Of a DNA stretch of 64,000 nt, positions 15,911 to 24,700 are shown in pieces. The notes beneath the pieces were generated by a model. The model saw nothing but the letters and a program-made list of their open reading frames with translations. It ran no database searches and was not told the DNA's origin. The position numbers and the translations under genes are program-made. Each line of letters starts with the position of its first letter. Positions within the stretch are counted from its first letter, which is position 1. Source of the stretch: Candidatus Omnitrophota bacterium (GTDB lineage: Bacteria > Hinthialibacterota > Hinthialibacteria > Hinthialibacterales > Hinthialibacteraceae); the NCBI GenBank assembly GCA_003598175.1, contig QZKN01000180.1, forward strand, positions 62,001 through 126,000. Direction: 5' to 3'.

Positions 15911-16037
15911 TTGTGGTGCGGACCTCTGGTCTGCACAAAATTTTTAGCAGACGGGATGTCTGCACCATTATAATGTGCAGACCAGAGGTCCGCACCACAA
16001 TAAATTGCGGGTGGGATGCCCGCGCTCCGGCAATTTA
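15911..16037. repeat. Nested inverted-repeat element
   Basis: Perfect 27-bp arms at 15911-15937 and 15974-16000 (core GTGCGGACCTCTGGTCTGCA) enclose GCAGAC-GGGAT-GTCTGC at 15947-15963. Directly after it, TAAATTGC (16001-16008) and GCAATTTA (16030-16037) enclose GCGGGT-GGGAT-GCCCGC. The element fills the gap between the GspF-like gene and the prepilin gene at 16042. Relatives of its inner stem-loops occur at 10117-10133, 58969-58985 and 59065-59081. Confidence 0.8.
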
Positions 16038-16041
16038 CCTA

Positions 16042-16605
16042 TCAGGGACCGAACGTTGTCAGGTAGCCGCGCGAGGATGTTCCGTTGCTGGGATTGTACA
16101 TGACCAACGTTTCCGGTTTTTGCGGAACGAAATCGGTTGAAAATGCCGGCCCTAAACCGTAAACCAAATAATTCGCGCTTCCTTTTAATCCAAACGGGTC
16201 GACAGAAATCCGTTTCCCGGTCGGTTGCATATAATTGATATAAAAATAGGAAGAAACGCCGTTTCTCGCGGTCTCAATAAATTCATGCCGGTCCTGTTCT
16301 TTTGGAAAGAGAAAAATGTCGTCCGGAAGGTTGGAAATATACGGAATCGGCGTTGTGATCGGTACCAAATCGCCCGGAGAAGCGACCTGTTCCTGTAGAT
16401 TCGGCGGATATTCGTCTCGATCCACGAAATACGATTCCAGCGCCCATACGATCAATTCCTGCTCGGCGACGGAGCGGGCGACTTTGGCTCGCACGACGGC
16501 ATTCAGGAAGTTAGGGACGGCAATCGCAGCCAATATACAAATGATTGTGGCCACCGTCATCAGCTCGATCAAGGTAAATCCTTGCATTCGCAGTTGTTTT
16601 TTCAT
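16042..16605 (-). CDS. Major-pilin-like prepilin (GspG/type IV pilin family)
   Basis: 187 residues opening MKKQLRMQGFTLIELMTVAT: cleavage after Gly, Phe +1 and Glu +5. It continues IICILAAIAVPNFLNAVVRA, ESYFVDRDEYPPN and a C-terminal soluble domain containing NYLVYGLGPA. The AxVPNFLxAxxRAK...ALExYxxDxxxYPPN pattern is common in secreted pilin-like families of Planctomycetes, Hydrogenedentota and relatives. It lies upstream of the GspF-like gene but is separated from it by a nested inverted-repeat element, so it may be its own transcription unit. Confidence 0.88.
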   Translation of the reverse strand: MKKQLRMQGFTLIELMTVATIICILAAIAVPNFLNAVVRAKVARSVAEQELIVWALESYFVDRDEYPPNLQEQVASPGDLVPITTPIPYISNLPDDIFLFPKEQDRHEFIETARNGVSSYFYINYMQPTGKRISVDPFGLKGSANYLVYGLGPAFSTDFVPQKPETLVMYNPSNGTSSRGYLTTFGP

Positions 16606-16794
16606 AAGTGTTCCCTGATTTTGTGATTTTTTGCCTTCCGTTCATTCTTCGGAAGCGTCATTTCGAATTCTGCCGATGTCTCGCCGTCATAGCGTCGGTA
16701 TACGATACTCTCTTTTTTTATACGGTATTACAATTAGACTGGTTCCGTCCAGCTGATAAAAAAAAAGATGCACATGGCGGAGACTAATTTTGCC

Positions 16795-16822
16795 TTGCTT
16801 TACGCCCTTACCGAGGTATAAT
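16795..16822 (+). promoter_or_regulatory. Sigma-70-type promoter of thioredoxin gene
   Basis: TTGCTT (16795-16800), a 16-base spacer and a consensus TATAAT (16817-16822) lie about 50 bases upstream of the trxA start. Confidence 0.6.
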
Positions 16823-16873
16823 GTTTTTTTATTATAGGAGTTGATAGAGAATCAATAAAGTTAGGAGAACGTT

Positions 16874-17203
16874 ATGTCAAGTGAAATAGAGATTGCCGGC
16901 GGCAATTTTGAAAGTGAAGTGTTACAATCAAGCGTTCCGGTATTGGTGGATTTCAGCGCGACGTGGTGCGGTCCCTGCCAGAAGATCGCCCCGATCGTGG
17001 AGCAATTGGCCGAGGAGTTTTCCGGCCGGGCCAAAGTGGCGAAGGTGGATGTGGATACCAATCAGGACCTGGCCACTCAATACGGAATCATGAGCGTTCC
17101 CACATTGTTGATCATCAAAGGCGGGGAAATCGTCAACAAATGGATCGGTTTCACGTCCAAACAAACGCTGGTGGATGCGTTGGAAGCGGCGATCAACGCA
17201 TAA
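16874..17203 (+). CDS. trxA: Thioredoxin
   Basis: 109 residues, the usual thioredoxin length. DFSATWCGPCQKIAPIVEQL holds the redox-active WCGPC site, with the conserved cis-proline loop in GIMSVPTLLIIKGGE. It reduces protein disulfides in the cytoplasm using thioredoxin reductase, which is not encoded here. The AGGAG ribosome site lies 6 bases before the ATG. A promoter and a terminator frame it as a single-gene unit. Confidence 0.96.
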   Translation: MSSEIEIAGGNFESEVLQSSVPVLVDFSATWCGPCQKIAPIVEQLAEEFSGRAKVAKVDVDTNQDLATQYGIMSVPTLLIIKGGEIVNKWIGFTSKQTLVDALEAAINA

Positions 17204-17234
17204 AAGGCCTATGATCAGAAAAGGCCATTGGAGA

Positions 17235-17257
17235 AAAAATCCGGTGGATTTTTTTGT
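17235..17257 (+). terminator. Terminator after trxA
   Basis: AAAAAATCC (17235-17243) pairs with GGATTTTTT (17247-17255) around GGT, with the T-run continuing. The stem is AT-rich, so strength is uncertain, but the site is exactly between trxA and the convergent restriction enzyme gene and could serve both. Confidence 0.6.
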
Positions 17258-17329
17258 TTAATTTCTTTAGGACGATGTGCATATTCCGCTTCTGTCGATA
17301 AATATGCCGGCAAGGATGCCGGTGTTACA

Positions 17330-20300
17330 TTACAAAAAACTGAACAGAGGCGTATCGGCCTCTTGAAACGGATTGCGCAACTCATCACTGACAGGCGGAA
17401 GTTCGTTTTCCCGGATCAAATCGCTTTTTAATACCTTATCCAACAATTCGGTTTGTTTGGGTTGTATTTCGATCGTTTTTTCCAATACCCATATCAATTC
17501 GAGTAGTTCTCGCGTAAATTGGGCCGTCCAGCATTCCGGGCGGATGTCGTCGAGAGGAGACGATTTGCGGCCTTTTCCTTCTTTCATGCGATAGCCGAGC
17601 CACGACTGGACAACCTTTAAACCGGAGACTTCGAAATGGTACACTGCCGGCGCAACCGGCTGGAATTCTCCTGAGCTGACGACAAGCCGATGAGCTTCTT
17701 CTTCATACTCGAACGATTCCGGATAGTGATCCGGCGAATCCGAAACGTTTTTTACGCATCGCGCCTTGCCGGGAGGAATCCGGCTTTGGGATTTTCCTTT
17801 CCCATAAAACCGTTCGCCGTACGTGTGCAGCCAAATCAGGTATTCCCCGATTTTGGCGATTTCATCAAATAATTTTATATCTTTCGTGATGGGGATCCGA
17901 AGCTGACGGGACGTGAGTTCCGTTTCGAAACGTTCCGTGAATGCCGGATTGGAGAGAAGACCGTACAGGTACGATACCATGTCTTCCGGCTTGCATTTCG
18001 TTTTGGACAATTTCAACAATCCGGGATTAACATTTTTATATTTGCCCTTGGCATCCCTGCAAAAGGGCATGACTGCCTTGGCGCCGTATGATCCGCGAAA
18101 ATAATCCAAATCAGGGATATCCGCGCATACTGTCAGACAGGGCCCATGACTGACCGGCTGGGAAAAGATACTGATGAGGTAAATCTGTTTATCACTTTGA
18201 CAACGCCATAAAGAAGGTCGAATTCGATCAGCCATCCGGTTATCCGCAATCAACCATTGTCGATCAAAAGAACGATAAGCGTACCGAACACACGCAGGAA
18301 TTTTTGTATTGATTTTCAAGTCAGAGATCGGCGTTGCCGGTATATTTTCGGTCGGACTCGAAGAATAAGAATTCCTGATCAGACGTGCCTCCGTTTCTCG
18401 AAAAGCCAGCGCTCGATTTTCGGAATGAAGTAACGAATGCCATCTACGTTCAAGAGTTTCCTGATCCGGCGCGACCGGCCACGTGCGCTTCAGCTGGACA
18501 CCCGAATGGTGCCAGGGCATTACGTCCGTTAATAATGGCCAATCAAAATAATCTCCTTTGCCCGCCGGACGAAATGGCGCTTGCCAATCAGAGGGACAGG
18601 TTGCCCATTCCACACTTTGAAATGATTGGATTCGATCCAATGTTTTGAGTTTTTGCTCTTTTGTTCCTTCGACGAGACAATAATGGACTTTGGCCGGTTT
18701 TTTCGGATTCGATTGTTTATAACATACCGTGATCGCAATGGCGACAGGGGTTTGAATGGCGAAGATATTCTCACTTTTTCGGGTTCCTCGTCCTTCGCCG
18801 CCCAGATCGAGAATCCAGATTTCGTCGCACAACCTGCGCATGTATTCACGAACGCCGACAAATGCATTTCCATCCAGATAGGAGGATGCGCTGATAAACG
18901 AAACGATTCCCGGGCCGGAAGCCGTTTTATGCTCGAAGACTTTCCACAACGCCCAACGCCAAAAATAGATATATAAATTATAAAGATTTTTGACGTCGCC
19001 GCCGTAACCGGCATCGAGCGCAGGTTGGAGAAAATCATTCAAAATTGCGCTATTCGTATCTCCATTGTTCCCCCATCGAACCCACCCACCCGTTCGACTG
19101 CGGTTTTCGGGGTCTTTCGGATCTGCGGCGGGGTGCCGATCATATGGAGGATTCCCCATACAGACGATCACAGGAATATTATCTTTGATTTTTAATGCTC
19201 TTTTATGTTCCCGGGCGATGGGTTCGTACCACAATCCCAATTGAGAAGGGATGGTGAAGGGAGATTCGAGCGTATCGGTCAGATAAATTCCGGGGCCTTC
19301 TGCAGGAAGAGTGGCGTTTTTTTCCATCAATGCGCGAGTGACGCGCAGTTCCGCCACGGAATATGGTCCGGTCATCATTTCAAATCCGAACAGGGATTTT
19401 GCCAAATCGGTCAATCGACCGGCAACCGCGCCCTTGCCTTCTTCTTGTTCCACTGTCTTCGTGACGTGTTCGATGATCCCCAACAAATACGTCCCGGTTC
19501 CCGCAGCGGGATCAAGAGTCACGACTCCTTTGTCGGCAAATCCCATTGCCTTTTTCAGTTTTTCGGATAACAGGGAATCGACGAGCCGAACTTGCGCATG
19601 GACGACTTCGACCGGCGTGTAATACGCGCCGGCATTCTTTCGCAGAGCGGGATCATACGAAGCCAAAAAATCCTCGTAGAAATAGAGCCAGGGATCTTCC
19701 TTATCCGATTCGCTTAAGGCGCATTCCGATACTTCATCGATAACCCGCTGGAGGGTGCGCAGCGACGTCGAAATTTCTTTTTCAATATTCTCATCCGTCA
19801 ATACCCCCAGCGCGCGGGATAGCAGGGTATGTTCCGCCGCCACCGTCTGCATGGCGAGGTGAATATCCGCTACCGACCCCCCTTCCGCGCGAGCCAAAAG
19901 CAATCCAAACGTCACCGTTTGCGCGTAGGCGTCGGCAAACTGGTCATCATTGGCATGAGGAAACAACAACTCACGCCAATCCTTCTCCAATTGACGCAAT
20001 GACGAATAAGGATTTTGAAGCGCTTCATAAACCTCCTGGCGAAGCAACCGACACAAAGGCGCGATCAGTTCGGCCAATTCGTTTGCCCGCCTGGGAACGA
20101 GGGGAGACCAGGAGAAGAAGTTGGTTATCAGAGATTTGATTTGATTCGTATTTTGGAGGGTGACGGCCTGTTCCCCATCACAGGTGACATCCCCATCGAA
20201 TTTCACCGGATTTCCTTCTCGTTCCCCGTTGCGATAAAGGCTCCATTCATTGCCGTCACAATACAACACATTGGGCAGCGAACGAAATCGTTGCCATTGC

Positions 20301-20608
20301 TCCCGATCATGTCCTTTGTAGCGATTCGGGTTCGCGCCTTTCCCTGGTTCTTTTAATTCCACATATCCACAAAGCAGGTTATTGATACTGACGGCGAAAT
20401 CAGGTTTGCCCGATCGATCCGGCAATTGGCTTTCCCCCTTCAACACGATTTTCAGAGACAGGAGACGCCCGATATCCATCAACAAGGTTTCGAAAGGGGA
20501 ACGTAATTGTTCTTCCGGCGCTCCCTTTACCGGATCTACAAATTTTTCACGAATGCTTGCGGCAAATTGTTTCAGCCAATGATGGAATTTCTCTTCGATT
20601 GTCGGCAT
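17330..20608 (-). CDS. Single-chain restriction-modification enzyme (type ISP/IIG-like)
   Basis: 1092 residues from the ATG at 20608; an in-frame TTG at 20632 lacks a spaced ribosome site. Near the N-terminus PDFAVS (D70) and GYVELKEPG (E84, K86) form a PD-(D/E)XK nuclease core. A helical linker leads to an N6-adenine methyltransferase with motif I LDPAAGTGTYLLG (about 366-373) and catalytic NPPY (about 486-489). The C-terminal 500 residues match the Type ISP specificity region (WEGRG-like loops, FDRQWLIADNR, YRMKEGKGRKSSPLDDIRPE). Unlike LlaBIII-type enzymes there is no helicase domain between nuclease and methyltransferase. It would cut and methylate DNA as one polypeptide. It sits next to a toxin-antitoxin cassette, suggesting a small defence island. 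Confidence 0.85.
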   Translation of the reverse strand: MPTIEEKFHHWLKQFAASIREKFVDPVKGAPEEQLRSPFETLLMDIGRLLSLKIVLKGESQLPDRSGKPDFAVSINNLLCGYVELKEPGKGANPNRYKGHDREQWQRFRSLPNVLYCDGNEWSLYRNGEREGNPVKFDGDVTCDGEQAVTLQNTNQIKSLITNFFSWSPLVPRRANELAELIAPLCRLLRQEVYEALQNPYSSLRQLEKDWRELLFPHANDDQFADAYAQTVTFGLLLARAEGGSVADIHLAMQTVAAEHTLLSRALGVLTDENIEKEISTSLRTLQRVIDEVSECALSESDKEDPWLYFYEDFLASYDPALRKNAGAYYTPVEVVHAQVRLVDSLLSEKLKKAMGFADKGVVTLDPAAGTGTYLLGIIEHVTKTVEQEEGKGAVAGRLTDLAKSLFGFEMMTGPYSVAELRVTRALMEKNATLPAEGPGIYLTDTLESPFTIPSQLGLWYEPIAREHKRALKIKDNIPVIVCMGNPPYDRHPAADPKDPENRSRTGGWVRWGNNGDTNSAILNDFLQPALDAGYGGDVKNLYNLYIYFWRWALWKVFEHKTASGPGIVSFISASSYLDGNAFVGVREYMRRLCDEIWILDLGGEGRGTRKSENIFAIQTPVAIAITVCYKQSNPKKPAKVHYCLVEGTKEQKLKTLDRIQSFQSVEWATCPSDWQAPFRPAGKGDYFDWPLLTDVMPWHHSGVQLKRTWPVAPDQETLERRWHSLLHSENRALAFRETEARLIRNSYSSSPTENIPATPISDLKINTKIPACVRYAYRSFDRQWLIADNRMADRIRPSLWRCQSDKQIYLISIFSQPVSHGPCLTVCADIPDLDYFRGSYGAKAVMPFCRDAKGKYKNVNPGLLKLSKTKCKPEDMVSYLYGLLSNPAFTERFETELTSRQLRIPITKDIKLFDEIAKIGEYLIWLHTYGERFYGKGKSQSRIPPGKARCVKNVSDSPDHYPESFEYEEEAHRLVVSSGEFQPVAPAVYHFEVSGLKVVQSWLGYRMKEGKGRKSSPLDDIRPECWTAQFTRELLELIWVLEKTIEIQPKQTELLDKVLKSDLIRENELPPVSDELRNPFQEADTPLFSFL

Positions 20609-20748
20609 TGTATGGCATCCGCTTTGGTTCAATCCTATTTTGAAATCGTGTTGTAATGATTGAATCTTATGATACTATCCCAAATTAGGAATAGTCAAAG
20701 GAGGGCACTTCCATGATTACTCTTTACCTGATTGGTATATTTAGTTGG

Positions 20749-20952
20749 TTATTTTTTTGCAGGAATTTTCATATATGAATATAAAACGTAGTTTGTTTGT
20801 TCCTGATATTTACTACCAAGGGATTGAAACCAATCCAACACATCTTTATCGATATGGGCGGATATCGATTGTTTATGTCGCGGCGTAATCCATCTGGCGT
20901 TTTTCCAATAATGATCGTCCAACTCCGGAATATCCGACAAATCGATATTCAT
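20749..20952 (-). CDS. BrnA-like antitoxin
   Basis: 67 residues. DIPELDDHYWKNARWITP, then KQSISAHIDKDVLDWFQSLG and YQEQTNYVLYSYM match the ribbon-helix-helix antitoxin BrnA (PF14384). BrnA normally follows a BrnT RNase, but no BrnT frame is present; instead the gene follows a PIN toxin and a 66-residue protein with a 7-base gap. It may serve as DNA-binding partner or third component of the PIN cassette, or be an orphan acquired next to it. Confidence 0.75.
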   Translation of the reverse strand: MNIDLSDIPELDDHYWKNARWITPRHKQSISAHIDKDVLDWFQSLGSKYQEQTNYVLYSYMKIPAKK

Positions 20953-20959
20953 CTGGTAG

Positions 20960-21160
20960 TTACGAGCGATTCTCTTTTGGCATCGTCAATTCGTCATTTG
21001 ATATGTTTTTAACTAATTGATCCTGTTCGGATCGAAAAATCCGATTTCGACTCATCCAATACGCGATTTTTTCTTCTCGTGACAAATCTTTAATTTGCTC
21101 ATAAATGTAGGAAGCGCCTTCTCTTTTCATTTTGATACAGTCAAATGTTTTTGTCTTCAT
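20960..21160 (-). CDS. Small protein paired with the PIN toxin, probable antitoxin
   Basis: 66 residues: MKTKTFDCIKMKREGASYIY, then EQIKDLSREEKIAYWMSRNR. Similar short proteins (MKTKTFDCVxMKxxxAxxIxxxLxxLSxEEExxYW) commonly accompany PIN-domain genes in cyanobacteria and other phyla, which supports an antitoxin role by context. Its start lies inside the 3' end of the PIN gene (20-base overlap), a sign of translational coupling. Confidence 0.7.
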   Translation of the reverse strand: MKTKTFDCIKMKREGASYIYEQIKDLSREEKIAYWMSRNRIFRSEQDQLVKNISNDELTMPKENRS

Positions 21161-21617
21161 CGATCAGAACCTCCTGAGGACTATGAATCGCAATTGAATG
21201 ATATCCGTTTGCCTGATTAATCCCGTTATAGAGAGGAATTTTTTGATAATGTACAATATGTTTAAAATTCCAACTCACGATCAGGTGACATTCTGCGACT
21301 GTAGCAATGGCAACGTGAAGCGCATCTGTCTCTGATTTTGGAGCAACGATTCCGGCTTCAAGATAAGCATGTTGTAAATCGATCATTTCTTCCATCAAAT
21401 CCGCAATTTCAGCAGTAACTCGAATCTTCTCAAAAAAGGTTTTCACTTTCACAGGAGCTTTTTCAAGTTCATCATGAATTAAGGGAGAAAGAACGAGATG
21501 AAATTGTCCGTTTTTCACTTGATCAAAAAATAATCGGCTAACTTTATCGAATTCCTCATCGAAAACTCCACCAAATACGGATGTGTCGGCATATACGCGA
21601 ATAGGTTTCTTGCTCAT
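21141..21617 (-). CDS. PIN-domain protein, toxin-like
   Basis: 158 residues. VYADTSVFGGVFDEEF supplies the first Asp of a PIN active site, HDELEK an acidic residue, SETDALHVAIA the third and IVSWNFKHIVH the C-terminal Asn/His region of VapC-like nucleases. Family knowledge points to an endoribonuclease. It heads a three-gene minus-strand cassette with the 66-residue partner and a BrnA-like protein. Confidence 0.82.
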   Translation of the reverse strand: MSKKPIRVYADTSVFGGVFDEEFDKVSRLFFDQVKNGQFHLVLSPLIHDELEKAPVKVKTFFEKIRVTAEIADLMEEMIDLQHAYLEAGIVAPKSETDALHVAIATVAECHLIVSWNFKHIVHYQKIPLYNGINQANGYHSIAIHSPQEVLIDEDKNI

Positions 21618-21716
21618 TCTTTTTAATCTGCCTGTTATACTTTTACCTTTTATTGTATCATGGCTTTAACCTATAAAAAGGAATATCTTTTTTCAGAACC
21701 AGCGTTGACTATCCAT

Positions 21717-24700
21717 TTACCAATTCTTGAGAGTTATTTCTGTATTCATATGATCAACGACCTCGACAATAAGTGTTTCGCTCACTCCCACCGAATATCG
21801 TGAGGATAGGATTTCATATGTCCCCGGCTGCAAGTCGTCGAATTTGAAATACCCATATTCATCCGCCTGCACACTGCGTTGCGGGCCGAAATTGATCATG
21901 GCTTTCGTACGTGGAGTTTCGGGAAATGGGAATCCGATCCAGACATAAGCGCCGCCGATCGCAGAACCGCCGGAATCGGTTACCGTCCCGGAGATGGAAA
22001 CGCCGTTCAATTCAATCGGCGCAAACCGATCTTCATTTTCCGCGATGGTTACTTCATAAAAACGAAATGCAGTATCGCCATTTTTATTGTCGGACGGATT
22101 CGGATCCCGTACAAACAGAAAATAGCGACCTGCCGGAATTTGTTTGAATTGGTATCGTCCCAATGCGTTGGTTTTTTCCTGAAACAGAATGGCCGGTTCA
22201 CGGCCGTCCGCTGAAAAAAGCGAGACCGGAGCGGCCAGGACCGGTTTGTTGTTTCGCATGACGATTCCCCTTACAATTCCATTGCCCTTCTTTTCCTCAT
22301 AAACAATTTCATATTCTTTTTTTCCCGGTTCCAATTCATAAAAAGAGGAAGGAGATTCGTTTATGGCGAAAAGTAACGACTTTTCGAAATCGTTGTGACG
22401 ACTGGAAAAAATACAGCGTCCATTGGCATCGGTTTCACGGTTTTGCAGCCAGCGGAAATGGCCGACGATTTTCGTATTGAATGCCGGCGAACCATCGCGA
22501 TGGTTTATTTTTAAATGAATCGTATCGGTATCGTTTTTTTCCAAATTCTCAAGCAATAGATTTCCAAGATCGTATACCCGCGCCTGCGTGATCGAAATGC
22601 AGGTCGCGGAGGCGACGCCGAGCGCATTGTCGGAGAGTTGAATATCATACTGCCCGACCGGAACATTTTCGAATTGGAAAGCGCCGGTTCTTTCATACGA
22701 AGCAAAAATACCGAAATATGTGGGATAGTCGAAATTTCGATCGGAAAGATCCGCCGGTTCATGAATCCGAATCCGCTGATGCATTTTGAATTGCCGATCT
22801 CCGTTTTTTGTATAGACTCGTCCGACGATCCTTGCTTCTTTCTGCAAGGCGGTAAACGTTTCTTTGGTTTGATCCGGCTTCAATTCAAGCGGACCGACGA
22901 CCTTCGCCGCATATCCCGGCGCATAAATAACGAATTCAGTGGTTACCGGTGAAACTCCTGCGAATAAAAACATTCCATCATCGCTGTTCACCTCTTTTCC
23001 GCTCCCCGTTAGATAATTCATATATATTATTATCTCATAACTCGTATTTCCGCCGAAAAGTCTGACAAAAAAATGCGAAAGCGGCGCGCCGGTCAATGCG
23101 TCCACAACCTTTCCCTTCAGATTCGGAAGCGACTGCGGCGGTGAATTGAAATGAACGACCAGATCGGTCTGACCGGGATGAATATTCTCCAGCGTCTGCG
23201 TTTGCTCGATTTTTCCTTGTGGAACGGGACGAGTAAATGTGAATGTGTGCGCGGCATTTTTCAGTTGTTTGAATTCAAAGGTTCCCTCCTCACCGGTTTC
23301 CACGCTGAGCATACCGCCTTGCACTTTCACCCCACTCAGTGGTGTATCCGTCGGACCGATCACAATACCCGCAATCGGCGCGACCGGCGTCTGGCGTATT
23401 TCCGCGTTTTGCGTAGCGTCATTCACGATTTCAATCACTTCTCCTTCATACGGTTCATAACCATCCGTCGCCGTTCTTAATTGATAACGGCCCGGCAGCA
23501 ATTTCGGAGATTGAAATTCCCCTTCCTCATTGGTCATCGGCGCCATCTTTAGCGGAGACATTCCCATCCGCATAAGTTCGATGTTGGCTTCCTCGCCGGT
23601 AATATCCAAGCTTTGAATGCCAATGCGCAAATGGGGGAATCTCTCGCCGCTGCCATCGTACACGATCCCGGCGATGGTTCCACCGGTGTTTAAAACGATG
23701 TCTTTCCTGATCGTCGTGGTTCTCGATGGAATGTGAAGCGATTTGATTTCGGTTCTCAAATATCCGTCGGCTTTGGCAAACAATCCGATTTCCTGATTTC
23801 TTGCCACATCCATCGTCGGCAGTCCGGAAAGGCGATAAAAACCGTTTTCATCGCTTTGCGTTTGAATCCAATAAAAACTCGACACATCCGCATTTGCGAT
23901 CGGAGCGCCATCGGGATTAAAAACCGTCCCTTCGATCTCCCCGCCGGGAAGCAATTTTAAGAGAACATCGTCTTTCGCCGTGACGGATGTCAAATCCACG
24001 TTCTGCATACATTGATTCGCAATGTCTCTATTCACAGATTGCAACAGATCACTCCTCAGATATCCTTCCGCATTGGCGATGAAACCAAATTGCCCGGCGG
24101 GAAGGTCATCAAAGGCAAAACGACCCGCGTCGTCGGTTCGCGTGGATTGTTCCCGCTTCTTGATCGTGTTTTTTCGATTCCCGGTTTGAATAAAATTTGT
24201 ATTATACTCGACTACGACATCAGGAATCGGTTCGCCGGTACCGATTCGCGCGACTTTCCCGCGGATACGGCGCGGATCGGATAAATAGAGTTCAACATTT
24301 TGTTCGGCTTTGTCTTTCTGTAAATGAATAAATTCCACCGCCTGCCGATAGGGATCGATTTCAACTAAAAAGGAGGAATAATTCTGCGCGTTATTTTTAT
24401 TAAACGACACGTGTCCTTCTTTTTCGGCGATGAGACAATAATTCTGTGCAGGGAGTTGTACAAACGTAAAGGAACCATCGCTTTGCGTGACAATCTCCCC
24501 CCAATCCGCTTTGCGGGTTTTTGAAGGATCGGCGAAAAGATGAATCTTTGCACCCGCCAGACCTTGCATCGTATCGTGATGAATCACTTGCCCGGAAATG
24601 ATCCCGTTTCCTTCAGTCACGTCGTCGATTTTGATGCCGGCGGCGGCAAGATCGAATTTGGCCGGATCGATCGGACTCAGAGAGACATTTGAAATCCTGG

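Noticed and set aside
15911..16037. CRISPR array or attachment site
   Set aside because: The repeats are inverted and nested, not regularly spaced direct repeats, and no cas gene or integrase is present.
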